From DASYDU01 sp050248495 (GTDB taxonomy: Bacteria > Planctomycetota > Planctomycetia > Pirellulales > Lacipirellulaceae): a stretch of DNA of 64,000 nt. Positions 31,561 to 41,700 of the stretch are shown here, one piece after another. Numbering within the stretch: position 1 is the first letter of the stretch; each line of letters starts with the position of its first letter. The position numbers and the translations under genes were made by a program. The notes below the pieces were generated by a model. The model saw only the letters and a program-made list of their open reading frames with translations, made no database searches and was not told the DNA's origin. The stretch covers positions 1-64,000 of the forward strand of contig JBFWSG010000001.1 in assembly GCA_050248495.1 (NCBI GenBank), given 5' to 3'.

Positions 31561-31940
31561 CGGGAGGCAGACTCGTGTAGAAGGGGCTTGGGAAAATCTG
31601 CAGTAGCGCGAAGACCCAAGCCGACGGTCCTGTCGGTTATTCGGCTGCCCTGCCGCACGTGGGCGCTTTCGCGCCGCCCTTACCCTTCGACACCCGCCAC
31701 AAGTCTACTTCAATGCGGCAGACATCCTACCGCAGAGCTTCGCCTCTTAGAATCCTTGTTTCGAGCGGCGCGAGCGTTTCAATGGGCACAACACGTGCAA
31801 GGAGTTGGCGTCGGCGGCCACGCCGAATCCACGCCACTGGCAATTTCACTGCAAAGAATTCGTCATTGCCGACGACGCCAACCGCGGTGAACCGCTCGCC
31901 CCCTTCCCCCTTCCCCCCTTCTGCCTTTAATCTGGGTCGC
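31561..31940. other. Divergent region between glgX and purM
   Basis: About 380 nt without a convincing gene. A run made almost only of C and T (about 31898-31927, CCCCCTTCCCCCTTCCCCCC and on) directly precedes a TTTAAT at 31926-31931, which ends 9 nt before the purM ATG. The frame of purM is open upstream, but the encoded sequence is low in protein-like features. Confidence 0.5.
31926..31931 (+). promoter_or_regulatory. -10-like box close to the purM start
   Basis: TTTAAT, 9 nt before the ATG, no Shine-Dalgarno between them. Weaker match than the other near-start boxes in this window. Confidence 0.3.
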
Positions 31941-33002
31941 ATGGCGAAAGCGACCTACAAAGACTCCGGCGTGGACCTGGCGGTTTATGAGGAATCGATG
32001 GCCCGGCTGCCGCGGCTGTTGCGGCGGACCCACACGCCCCGGGTGCTTCCCAATGAGGGCGGTTTTGCGGGCCTGTTTCAACTCGATTTCGCGCCGGGAC
32101 TCTTCGCCCGCAACTACCAGGAGCCGGTGCTCGTCTCCGGCACCGACGGCGTCGGCACCAAGCTCAAAGTCGCCCAGCTCGCCGGTCGGCACGACACGGT
32201 CGGCATCGACCTGGTGGCGATGTGCGTCAACGACATTCTCTGCTGCGGGGCCGAGCCGCTGTTCTTCCTCGACTACGTGGCGATGTCGCACGACGATCCG
32301 CAGCTCTTGGAAGCGATCGTTAAAGGCATCAGCGATGGCTGCGTCGAGAGCGACATGGCGCTAGTGGGCGGCGAGACGGCGATCATGCCCGATTTGTACG
32401 CCCGCGGCGACTACGACCTGGCGGGTTTCTGTGTCGGCGTCGTAGAAAAGGCAAAGGTGCTCGATGGCTCGACCATCTCACCTGGCGACGTCGTGATCGG
32501 CGTTGCCTCGAACGGCCTCCACTCGAACGGCTACAGTCTGGTGCGGAAGATTGTGTTCGATATCGGACAATTGAAGGTCGGCGATCATGTGGACGCGCTC
32601 GGCACGACGGTGGCCGACGCGCTCCTGCGGCCGACCACCATTTACACTCGTCCCCTACGGAGCGTGCTCACACACTATAAAGTGAAGAGCGTGGTCCACG
32701 GCGTCGCTCACATCACGGGAGGCGGATTGCACGAAAACCTGGCCCGCATCCTGCCGCCCGGCATCGGCGTCACGATTGACCGCGGCAGCTGGCCTGTGCC
32801 GCCAGTGTTCACCTGGTTACAACAGCTGGGCGTAGTCGATGACGCAGAGATGCACCGCGTTTTCAATATGGGTATCGGGCTCACTCTCGTCGTGAGCCCT
32901 TACTACGCGGAGAGTATTCGCGACCAGCTAGCCGCTGGCGGCTTAGCATCCTGGCTCATCGGCCGCGCCGTCGCCGGCAATCAAGAAGTGGCCTGGGCGT
33001 AA
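31941..33002 (+). CDS. purM: Phosphoribosylformylglycinamidine cyclo-ligase (AIR synthetase)
   Basis: 353 residues. Family marks: YKDSGVDLAVYEE at the start, LVSGTDGVGTKLKVAQ, the ATP-binding GIDLVAMCVNDILCCGAEPL with LDYVA, VGGETAIMPDLY, ASNGLHSNGYSLVR and ITGGGLHENLARILP. It closes the imidazole ring of AIR with ATP, the fifth step of purine synthesis. The ATG at 31941 starts directly at the conserved region and gives the normal family length; an upstream opening to 31659 is not used. It is a single gene, convergent with the GH78-like gene. Confidence 0.96.
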   Translation: MAKATYKDSGVDLAVYEESMARLPRLLRRTHTPRVLPNEGGFAGLFQLDFAPGLFARNYQEPVLVSGTDGVGTKLKVAQLAGRHDTVGIDLVAMCVNDILCCGAEPLFFLDYVAMSHDDPQLLEAIVKGISDGCVESDMALVGGETAIMPDLYARGDYDLAGFCVGVVEKAKVLDGSTISPGDVVIGVASNGLHSNGYSLVRKIVFDIGQLKVGDHVDALGTTVADALLRPTTIYTRPLRSVLTHYKVKSVVHGVAHITGGGLHENLARILPPGIGVTIDRGSWPVPPVFTWLQQLGVVDDAEMHRVFNMGIGLTLVVSPYYAESIRDQLAAGGLASWLIGRAVAGNQEVAWA

Positions 33003-33053
33003 GCGCCTCGGTGACGCTCGCGCGCGCATTAATTTCTGCGCTCCAACGCAGGT

Positions 33054-35510
33054 TCATTCCATCGATATCGGAGTCGAGCGTCCCGGACGGAGTGGAATCG
33101 TGCGACCGTGCCAGCGAAATTCGCCCGGGACCGCGTCGGGCAGTGCGATCGCTCCGGTGCACTTGCCGGTGGCCGCATCAAAGCTGAGTCCCCCGACGAT
33201 TTCCCCTTGCGGGTGCGGCATCCGCACCCGCATCGCTTCTAGACTGCCCGGGCTAGGTTCGATGACAACCGTCGCGAATCCGGGCGACGCAGGCCGCACT
33301 CCAAACAACGAGGCCCGCGCATGATACAGCGGATGGCTCCCCCAGGCGTGACAATCCGATCGTGTCGGCTCGGGATGCTCGATCGGTGTTTTGAGCCCCA
33401 ACTCGTCCAGGTTCTTCCACATGTCCCAGCGCTTCACGATTTCGTCCCCCCGGCCATGCCGCGCCAGCGCCTCGAACAGATAAAACGAAAAGTAGATCGA
33501 GCAGCGCTTCAAATCGGACGCTTTCAGCATGGCCGCGAGACACTGCGCTTCCTGCTCTTCTGCCAGCACTCCGCTCAAGATCGCCAGGCACTGCGCGTGC
33601 TCGCTGAACTCCTGGTGGGCCAGATCGTCCGCCAGCAGCTGCCGCTCTGGGACCCAGAAGCGTTCGACAATCCGCTCTCCCAACTGCCGCGCCAAATCGC
33701 GATTCCGCTTCGCCAGCGCGGCCTCGCCATGCGCTTCTTCCACCTCGGCGGCATTCAACAGGGCCTGGACCAGGTGTAAATTCACGATGCTCGATTTGCC
33801 TGCCTTGGCCGCCGGCGGATTGCCGACCACCCATCCGTCGACCCAATCCACAAACGGCCAACCGGGCAGCGGGCCCAGCAAACCGTCGTCCTCCATCAGC
33901 GTCAAGAAACGATCGATCGTCCCCCGCATCGCCGGCAGCCGCTCGTGGACCCACGCCGGATCGTCTCGCCAATAGGTAAAATCGCGCACCATGCCGACCC
34001 AAATCAGCGCAAACGTGGGCGACAGCTGCGGCGTGCGGCTCGGGTAATGCTCCGCCGCCAGGTCCCACAACGACGTCGACCAGTCGAACAATTCGATTGC
34101 CCGTTTCGCCAGCCGCGTGTCCGCTGTCATCGCATAGGTGGTCAGCAGCTCGACCCGCGTGTCGCCCACGTACATCAACTGCTCGTAATACGGACAATCC
34201 ATGTAAGTCTCGTGAGCGCAGGCCTGCATGCCACGCACCATCAAACCTTGCGTACGGTCGAGCCGCTCGTCCGACGAAGCGAATTCGCCCGCGTCTTCGA
34301 GCGGATAGCGCGTCTGCAGAAAGTCGAACCGCTTGATCGCGAGCGGCTCGTCGGCGGTCCGCACCGTCAACAGCACATACCGCCCGGCGCGCCACCACCA
34401 CGTCCGAAATGCCTCTTCATTGCCGCTGGCGATGAACGTGTCGGCCACGCCGTGAAATGCCTTGTTCACGACCTCGTTGCGCGATCCTTTCGAGCGGCTC
34501 GCCTTGCCGTCCGCATCCACGTTGTAAAGCGACTCGGCCCAAGCGATGCGAGCCGACGCACCTTTCCCGCCCGCAAGCGTCATCCGCGGATAGGCGGTGC
34601 AATAGTCTTCCAAATCGAACAGCACGCGCACTTCCGAGTTTGCCGGCAAAACGACTTCGCTTTTGCCGCGCGCGAGCCCCTGCCATCGGTCCTGTTCCGA
34701 GCTGTCGCCGTCCTTTGCCCGAATCACCAAAGGCTCCGATTGGTCGCCGTCGACGACCGCCCGCACCCTGCCTAAGTCGCGCGGCTCAAGCTTTTGATCC
34801 GGCATCGGCGATGGATGCAGCCGCCACCCGGTACGCATGAGCCCGAACGCATTGTCGTCCAGCGGCGGCGCGATGACAGCCAGCCGCATCTCCGCGACGC
34901 GACTTCGTTCGCGGGCGTCGATCGTTTGCTCTCGGCCCACAAAATCGGGCGGCGGCCCCGGCTTAAACGACCAGCCATCCACCCGCCGCGCCTGCCACGC
35001 CCCCACGCCCGTATTCAATTTACTCGCCAGCGGCCCTTCCGCTGCCAACAAGAACCCACCTCGGTGCGTCGCCTGGGCACACGGCGCATCGTCGCCGATC
35101 CAGGCCACAGTCGCCTTGAACCGATGCTTCCCCGCCGGCAAACGCAGCCGATAAGTCGCGAACGCCCAGTGCCCCACGTCCGACCGATCAGGGCCCAGCG
35201 ACATGAGCTCCCCGTCGAGGAAAAGCTCGTACCGCTGATCGGCCGTCACGTGCACGACGACTTCCGTCGCTTCCGCGACTTCGAACTCATTCTCGAATTC
35301 GAGTACCAGCTTCTCATCGACGCCGGCGCCCTCGGCCCAGATCCAGGCCGCCTTCTCGATCTCGTACAGACGCTGGATATTTCCGTCCTGAGGCACGCTC
35401 GCCGCCGGCGTCGCCAGCCGCTCCCACGCCGGAACATCGGCGCTCGCTGAACAAGGCCGCGCTGCCAACAGCAGCACGAACGACAAAAAAATCTGCCAGC
35501 GCTCGCCCAT
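33054..35510 (-). CDS. Secreted GH78-like (alpha-L-rhamnosidase type) glycoside hydrolase
   Basis: 818 residues. A signal peptide (GERWQIFLSFVLLLAARPC, cleaved near SASA) leads into a beta-sandwich (about 45-170) of the type that begins these enzymes (WIWAEG..., ELFLDGE). The (alpha/alpha)6 barrel follows with HETYMDCPYYEQLMYVGDTR, the region that carries the general acid in GH78 (usually DCPQRER.GW.GD), then WAAEHYPSRT-like and HAWGSHPLYH near residue 740. The linkage and sugar are not certain; unsaturated or capped rhamnosides in algal polymers are common substrates in this phylum. The ATG at 35510 follows an in-frame TTG. Confidence 0.82.
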   Translation of the reverse strand: MGERWQIFLSFVLLLAARPCSASADVPAWERLATPAASVPQDGNIQRLYEIEKAAWIWAEGAGVDEKLVLEFENEFEVAEATEVVVHVTADQRYELFLDGELMSLGPDRSDVGHWAFATYRLRLPAGKHRFKATVAWIGDDAPCAQATHRGGFLLAAEGPLASKLNTGVGAWQARRVDGWSFKPGPPPDFVGREQTIDARERSRVAEMRLAVIAPPLDDNAFGLMRTGWRLHPSPMPDQKLEPRDLGRVRAVVDGDQSEPLVIRAKDGDSSEQDRWQGLARGKSEVVLPANSEVRVLFDLEDYCTAYPRMTLAGGKGASARIAWAESLYNVDADGKASRSKGSRNEVVNKAFHGVADTFIASGNEEAFRTWWWRAGRYVLLTVRTADEPLAIKRFDFLQTRYPLEDAGEFASSDERLDRTQGLMVRGMQACAHETYMDCPYYEQLMYVGDTRVELLTTYAMTADTRLAKRAIELFDWSTSLWDLAAEHYPSRTPQLSPTFALIWVGMVRDFTYWRDDPAWVHERLPAMRGTIDRFLTLMEDDGLLGPLPGWPFVDWVDGWVVGNPPAAKAGKSSIVNLHLVQALLNAAEVEEAHGEAALAKRNRDLARQLGERIVERFWVPERQLLADDLAHQEFSEHAQCLAILSGVLAEEQEAQCLAAMLKASDLKRCSIYFSFYLFEALARHGRGDEIVKRWDMWKNLDELGLKTPIEHPEPTRSDCHAWGSHPLYHARASLFGVRPASPGFATVVIEPSPGSLEAMRVRMPHPQGEIVGGLSFDAATGKCTGAIALPDAVPGEFRWHGRTIPLRPGRSTPISME

Positions 35511-35552
35511 CAAATCTTCGCGTCGCCCCCTTAACCAGTCACCAGTCCCACC

Positions 35553-36038
35553 TCACCCCCGCCGCGCCGCCTCGATCGCCGCGATATCGATCTTTCCCAT
35601 CGTCATCATCGCCTCGAACGCCCGCTTGGCGGCCGCCGGATCGGGATCGACAATCGCCTGCGTCAGGGCCACCGGCGTAATCTGCCACGACAAGCCCCAC
35701 TTGTCCTTGCACCATCCACACGCGCTCGCCTCCCCGCCATTGCCGATGATCGCATCCCAATACCGGTCCGTCTCGGCCTGATCCTCGGTCGCCACCTGAA
35801 ATGAAAACGCCTCGCTGTGCTTGAAAATTGGCCCGCCATTGAGACCGAGGCAGCGAATCCCCAGCACCGTGAACTCAACGGTCAGCACGTCCCCTTGCTT
35901 GCCCGAGGGATAATCGCCCGGCGCTCGGTGCACCGCATCGACCGACGAATCGGGAAACGTCGCGGCATAAAACCGCGCTGCCTCTTCGGCATCCCCGTCA
36001 TACCAAAGACAAATCGTGTTCTTCGCCAATTTCGACAT
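35553..36038 (-). CDS. VOC-family protein, PhnB-like
   Basis: 161 residues with the two beta-alpha-beta-beta-beta modules of the VOC fold: NTICLWYDGDAEEAARFYAA at the start, FSFQVATEDQAETDRYWDAI, then CGWCKDKWGLSWQITP at the centre and a C-terminal FEAMMTMGKIDIAAIE. This is the PhnB/demethylubiquinone-like subfamily, often labelled as such without a proven activity. It follows 40 nt upstream of the GH78-like gene in direction of reading and could share its transcript. Confidence 0.9.
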   Translation of the reverse strand: MSKLAKNTICLWYDGDAEEAARFYAATFPDSSVDAVHRAPGDYPSGKQGDVLTVEFTVLGIRCLGLNGGPIFKHSEAFSFQVATEDQAETDRYWDAIIGNGGEASACGWCKDKWGLSWQITPVALTQAIVDPDPAAAKRAFEAMMTMGKIDIAAIEAARRG

Positions 36039-36260
36039 ATGATCTCTACCCGCTAGTAGCCTCCCATATTAACGATGGTGCACTCAAATCCGCACCGTAC
36101 GTCCGCACAGCTGCCGCTTTAGTTTCACTCGTTGTTATTCCGTCCCGATTAGACCGAAGGCTCTGAACCACATCAAGCAAAAGGCGGTCCGCTTCAAAAA
36201 TCTGGGCTCAAGACGGTAGCTTCCGTCTAATAACAAGCTCTCCACGCCGAATTGTCATGC

Positions 36261-37763
36261 ATGTCGCACATCTTTCGCATATCGATGTTGCCTGTCACAC
36301 TCCTTGTCAGCACGTTTCTCGTCGGAATTGCCGGACTGGCGAACCATGCGGAAGAAACCGGCGCGCCATTTCGTTTCGAGGAGCACCCCGTCGAGTTCCA
36401 CAACCAGGACGTGAAGCTTGTCGGAAGCCTGATCTTGCCGATTAGGGAACGACCGGTTCCGGCCGTAGAGTTCGTCCATGGCGCAGGCCCACAGACTCGG
36501 GAGCCGTACCGCGAGGTAGCCGAACACTTCGCGAGTCAGGGTATCGCCGCCTTGATCTACGACAAGCGCGGCGTGGGCCAATCGGGCGGCGACTACGAGG
36601 GTATCGCTCCTTATGAGAACCTGGTCAATGACGCTCTTGCCGCGGTCGCCTTCCTGGACGAGCGCACTGAAATCGCGCCGTCACAGATCGGCATCTGGGG
36701 ACTGAGTCAGGGCGCCTACATCGGCGCCGCCGCGGCCTCCCGGACGGACGACATCAAGTTCATCATCGCCGCGGGAGCATCCGCCGCACACGGTACGAAA
36801 TTCTACTATCGTGACAACCTGTTCCAGCGGTATGGGCTCTCAGATACCTTGCGCGACGTGGCCGAGAAGACTCAACTTACTCAGGATACTTTGCCCTATC
36901 TGTTGCGAAACGAATCCTTTTTCGCGTCATTTCTACCGCGGTCGTATCCGCCACCCGACAAGTTCGTGCATCCCGCCTGGAGCCGCGTCCACCAGCCGGT
37001 GCTCGTGATGTGGGGACAGCTGGATCAGCATCAACCGGTCGGTGAAAGCATCCTGGGTTTGAAGAACTCGCTGGCCCAGGCCGACAATCCAAACTGGACG
37101 ATGATCATTCTCCCGCGTGCCAATCACGATCTGGGAGCTTCCGAAACTGGCGAGCTGCACCGCGGTTGGCACGGCTATGCGCCGGGCGCCTTGCAAACGA
37201 TGACCGATTGGGCCCACCAGGCAATCGACGACCCTGCGCTGCTCGAGAGCATGAAACAGGTGGGCTCCGCCCAGGAAAAAGGCGTACTCGCCAAGTTGGT
37301 ACGCTACGAGAAGTTTCGCTGGTATAGCCATTGGACCGTCCAGGCCACTCTGTTGCTTCTCTTTCTCGTTAGTTTTCTGGCCAACACGATCGGGGGTGTG
37401 CGATACGGCTGGCGCCGCCTACTCCACCGTCACGACGGCGCAACGGCGCCCCCAACAGACAAGCTGTTAAGTTTCAAACGCGCACTCTCCGCCCTCAACC
37501 TGCTAATACTGATGGCATTCACGATCACCGTGCAATTGGTTTTCGACCAAATGTTCCCCCGCTGCCCCGCCGTCCTGATGTACCTGCCGCTCTTGGGAAC
37601 CATCTCGGCGCTTGCCACCGTTGCCCTGCTGATCGCTCTCGCCACAACTCGCCGCGGCCAAATGACGGCGCGGAGCGGAATCCGCTGGAAATTCGACGTC
37701 CTCTGCCTGATTCTGTTCGTGCCGTATCTGTACTACTGGAACCTGATCGGCTTGCATTTTTGA
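36261..37763 (+). CDS. Alpha/beta hydrolase with N-terminal signal or anchor and C-terminal membrane domain
   Basis: 500 residues. A hydrophobic N-terminus (about 8-27) is followed by an exported alpha/beta hydrolase domain with FVHGAG (oxyanion), nucleophile Ser149 in WGLSQGA, Asp255 in MWGQLDQHQP and His289 in PRANHDLG. After about residue 340 there are four hydrophobic segments (LLLLFLVSFLANTIGG, LNLLILMAFTITVQLVF, YLPLLGTISALATVALLIAL and VLCLILFVPYLYYW). The hydrolase resembles dienelactone/peptidase S9-like esterases; the substrate is unknown. A C-terminal polytopic anchor on this fold is uncommon. The ATG at 36261 is preferred to the TTG at 36252. Confidence 0.8.
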   Translation: MSHIFRISMLPVTLLVSTFLVGIAGLANHAEETGAPFRFEEHPVEFHNQDVKLVGSLILPIRERPVPAVEFVHGAGPQTREPYREVAEHFASQGIAALIYDKRGVGQSGGDYEGIAPYENLVNDALAAVAFLDERTEIAPSQIGIWGLSQGAYIGAAAASRTDDIKFIIAAGASAAHGTKFYYRDNLFQRYGLSDTLRDVAEKTQLTQDTLPYLLRNESFFASFLPRSYPPPDKFVHPAWSRVHQPVLVMWGQLDQHQPVGESILGLKNSLAQADNPNWTMIILPRANHDLGASETGELHRGWHGYAPGALQTMTDWAHQAIDDPALLESMKQVGSAQEKGVLAKLVRYEKFRWYSHWTVQATLLLLFLVSFLANTIGGVRYGWRRLLHRHDGATAPPTDKLLSFKRALSALNLLILMAFTITVQLVFDQMFPRCPAVLMYLPLLGTISALATVALLIALATTRRGQMTARSGIRWKFDVLCLILFVPYLYYWNLIGLHF

Positions 37764-37794
37764 CGACCACCACTATCGCCGCTCACCTACTCCT

Positions 37795-38460
37795 CTACTT
37801 CCCCCGACCCACCATTGCCGCCACCCACACCGGCACGTACGGCGGAATGCAACCCTTCGACACCGGCCAGTCGCGGTACAGTCCGATCTTTTCGCCAATC
37901 GCCACAGCCCGCTTCCGCAACTTGGCGTCGTGGATGCCGATCGCCCCCAGCGTGTTGTTCATCGTCCACTGCACCTCCGGCTTCGCCTTCGGCAATTCCT
38001 TTTCAATCCGGTCAAGTAAGGCCGCGAGATCGAGCCCATCCCCGCCCTTGTTGATCCGGTTCGCCGTGAGATTCCACCCCGCTCGCGCCGCCCAGCGATC
38101 CTTCGCCTTCATCCATTTCTCCCGCAGCGCATCCTTCTCCGGATGCTGCGCGACGACATAAGCGTTGAGCCAGTCGGCCACTTGTGCACACGTCGTCGCT
38201 CGAGTGAGCGCGTCGAGTTCGCTGGCGGAGAGCGAATCTGGCTTGATCAGAAGGGTCGCGAGCAGCTGCGCCTCGACGTTCCCAGTCCCCCACAACTGGA
38301 GCGCGAACGCCTGATCCGCCTTGATTTTCTTCGCCAGCGCCCGAACATCGCCCAGCTTCACGCCAAATTGATTGTCCGGCGCCCCCGCCTTCGCGTTATG
38401 CTTTCGCCGCGCGTCGTCGCCGAGCGACTCGAGTTGTGCGAGAATTTCTTTGACTGTCAT
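37795..38460 (-). CDS. DNA alkylation repair protein, AlkD-like
   Basis: 221 residues, all alpha-helical HEAT-like repeats: TVKEILAQLESLGDDARRKH, GVKLGDVRALAKKIKADQAF, ATLLIKPDSLSASELDALTR, and later WLNAYVVAQHP and RWAARAGWNL. AlkD-type glycosylases remove N3- and N7-alkyl purines without base flipping. This copy belongs to the broader family, so activity on alkylated DNA is likely but not certain. The ATG at 38460 has a perfect TATAAT ending 7 nt upstream and no ribosome site. Confidence 0.85.
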   Translation of the reverse strand: MTVKEILAQLESLGDDARRKHNAKAGAPDNQFGVKLGDVRALAKKIKADQAFALQLWGTGNVEAQLLATLLIKPDSLSASELDALTRATTCAQVADWLNAYVVAQHPEKDALREKWMKAKDRWAARAGWNLTANRINKGGDGLDLAALLDRIEKELPKAKPEVQWTMNNTLGAIGIHDAKLRKRAVAIGEKIGLYRDWPVSKGCIPPYVPVWVAAMVGRGK

Positions 38461-38467
38461 GCCGACG

Positions 38468-38473
38468 ATTATA
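38468..38473 (-). promoter_or_regulatory. -10 box 7 nt before the alkD-like gene
   Basis: Perfect TATAAT, then CGTCGGC and the ATG at 38460. A start at the usual distance would give a leaderless mRNA. Confidence 0.55.
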
Positions 38474-38632
38474 GGCAACTGTTTGCATGACAACCACGAC
38501 CCTCGTTCGCTAAGACGTCAATCGTGCAATCAGGGTCGCCGCCCCAGCCTTACGACGCCTCGCCCACCATCCTCAGCCAATAACCGCACGTCTCGATGGC
38601 ATTTCTAAGCTGAACTGCTGCGGCGTTTCGGC

Positions 38633-38638
38633 TATACT
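38633..38638 (+). promoter_or_regulatory. Possible -10 box of pyruvate carboxylase gene
   Basis: TATACT about 80 nt before the start; CTGAAC at 38610-38615 gives a 17-nt spacer but is a weak -35 match. Confidence 0.35.
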
Positions 38639-38716
38639 CTTCCGCTGAGGACGCCAGCAGAGTGACCAGCGGAATCCTTCGCGCTGCTTGCGCCGTCAAC
38701 CCTTTCAGCATTCGCC

Positions 38717-41700
38717 ATGAAGCCGATTCGTCGACTACTGATTGCCAATCGCAGCGAAATTGCCATCCGGGTCTCGCGCAGTGCCCATGAATTGGGAATT
38801 CGCACGGTCGCCATTTACTCCTACGAGGATCGCTACGCCCTGCATCGCTTTAAGGCGGACGAAGCCTACCTGGTCGGCGAAGGTGGCCGGCCACTGCAAG
38901 CCTACATGAAGTTCGACGACATCGTCGCGCTAGCCGTCGAACGAGAAATCGACGCCATCCATCCTGGTTACGGCTTCCTGTCCGAGAACGCGGATTTTGC
39001 CCAGGCCTGCCGCGACGCGGGCATCACTTTCGTCGGCCCTCGCACGGAGCTGTTGCAAAAGCTCGGCGATAAGATCGCAGCCCGCGCCGTCGCCAAGCAG
39101 GTCGGCGTGCCGGTGCTCGGCGGCAGCGACACGCCCATCGCCTCGGTCGCCGATGGACTAGAGACCGCCGAGGCGCTCAAGTTCCCTGTGATCCTTAAAG
39201 CTGCGCACGGCGGCGGCGGCCGCGGCATGCGCGTCGTCGAGCAGGCAAAGGAATTTGCCGACGCCTTTGATACGGCGCGCCGCGAATCGCAAAGCGCGTT
39301 TGGGAGCGATGAGATCTTCGTCGAAAAGTTCATCTCACGGGCACGCCACATCGAGGTCCAACTGCTCGGAGACAGCCACGGCAACCTGGTTCACCTGTGG
39401 GAGCGCGACTGCTCGGTGCAGCGCCGGCATCAGAAAGTGGTGGAAATCGCCCCTGCGCCGAACTTGTCCGGCGAGGTGCGCCAAAAGATTTGCGATGCCG
39501 CCTTGGCGATCGGCCGCGCCGTCCGCTACGACAACGCCGGCACGGTCGAATTTCTAGTCGATGCGGACACCAACGAGCTGTACTTCATCGAGGTCAATCC
39601 TCGCATTCAAGTTGAGCACACAATCACCGAAGAAGTGACCGGCGTAGACATCGTGCGATCGCAGCTCTTGATCGCCCAGGGAGAGCGACTCGACGGCCCG
39701 CTGATTGGCCTTCCGGCACAAGACCAGATCGCCACGCAGGGCTTTGCGATTCAGTGCCGCGTGACCACGGAAGATCCGTCGAACAAATTCATGCCCGACC
39801 ACGGCCGACTCACCGCCTATCGCTCCCCGGGCGGCATGGGCATTCGGCTCGACGCCGGCACCGCCTTTTCCGGCGCCGTCGTCACGCCCTTCTACGACTC
39901 CCTGCTCGTGAAAGTCACTTGCTGGGGCCGCAACTTCCTCGAAGCCGTCGGCCGCACCGAGCGCTGCCTGCAGGAGTTCCGCATCCGCGGCGTGAAGACC
40001 AACATTCCGTTCCTCATCGGCCTCGTGCACAACCCAACTTTCCTGGCCGGCAACTGCACGACCCGCTTCATCGACTCGACGCCCGAGCTGTTCGAGTTCA
40101 CTCCCCGCCGCGACCGCGCGACCAAACTTCTGCAGTACATCGGCGAGGTGATCGTCAACGGCCAGGCGAGCGTCAAAGACGCGCCGCGCGCTTCGCGCCG
40201 CGTTCCCGCCCAAGTTCCGACCTTCGACACATCGGCCCCGCTCCCCGAGGGCACGCGCGACCGCTTCAAGAAACTCGGCGTCGAAAAGTTCTGCGCCTGG
40301 GTCCGCGAACAAAAGCCGCTCTTGTGGACCGACACGACCATGCGCGACGCCCATCAATCGCTGCTGGCTACGCGCGTGCGGACCTACGACCTCTTGGCGA
40401 TCGCCGACGTGTACGCCCGCAACTGCGCCGGCCTGTTCTCGCTCGAAATGTGGGGCGGTGCCACGTTCGATACCTCGATGCGGTTTCTCAAGGAGTCCCC
40501 CTGGCAGCGCCTCGAGCAGCTCCGCGAACGGATCCCCAACATCCTGTTCCAGATGCTGCTGCGGGCCTCGAGCGCCATGGGATACGCGAACTATCCCGAC
40601 AACGTCGTCCGCGAGTGCGTTCGGCAATCCGCTGCCGCCGGCATCGACGTCTTCCGCATCTTCGACGCGCTCAATTGGACGCCGAACATGCGCGTGGCGA
40701 TGGAGGCCACGATCGAGGCCGGCGGAATCTGCGAGGCGGCCATCTGCTACACGGGCGACATCCTCGACCCGCACCGACCGAAGTACAACTTGAACTACTA
40801 CGTCAAGCTGGCGCGAGAACTCAAATCGCTCGGTGCACATATCCTCGCCATCAAGGACATGGCCGGTTTGTGCAAGCCGCACGCGGCCGCCAAACTGGTC
40901 AAAGCCCTCCGCGAGGAAACGGGCCTTCCGATCCACTTTCACACGCACGACACCGGCGGCGTGCAGGCCGCCGCGATTCTCAACGCCGCTCAGGCAGATC
41001 TCGATATCGCCGACGCCGCGTTGGCATCGATGTCCGGCGGCACGTCGCAGCCGAATCTCAACACGCTCGTCGAAGCCCTGCGAAATACACCCCGCGAAGG
41101 CAGCCTCAATGGCGCCGTCCTCGACGCCATCTCCGAATATTGGCGCGAGGCCCGCGAGTTCTACACACCCTTCGAAAGCCCCGTGCTCGCCGCCGGCTCC
41201 GACCTCTATCAGCACGAGATGCCCGGCGGTCAATATACGAACCTGTTCCAGCAGGCCACGGCTCTGGGTTTGTCGTCCCGCTGGCCGGAGGTTTGCCGCA
41301 TCTATGCCGACTGCAATCAGCTGCTGGGCGATATTGTGAAGGTGACGCCCACCTCAAAAGCGGTAGGCGACATGGCGCTGTTCCTGGTGGCCAACGACTT
41401 GAGCGCCGCCGACGTCATGAAAGGCGATCGCGAAATCGCGTTTCCACGATCGGTCCTCGATCTGCTCGGCGGCCGCATGGGACAAGTCGATGGCGGCTTC
41501 CCACCTGCTGTCCGCGACCGCATCCTGCGTCGAGAAAAGCCGTTGGAAGGTCGCCCCGGCGAGAGCATTCCCCCGGCCGATCTCGTCGCCACGCGGGCCA
41601 AAGTCGCCAAAATGGTCGAAGGCGAGGCGACCGATCAGGATGTCGTCTCCTATCTGATGTACCCGCAAGTGTTCGAGCAACTGGCCGATCATCAGCGGCA

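Noticed and set aside
33003..33053. Terminator between purM and the GH78-like gene
   Set aside because: The 51-nt gap has short GC repeats (CGCGCGC) but no stable stem followed by T.
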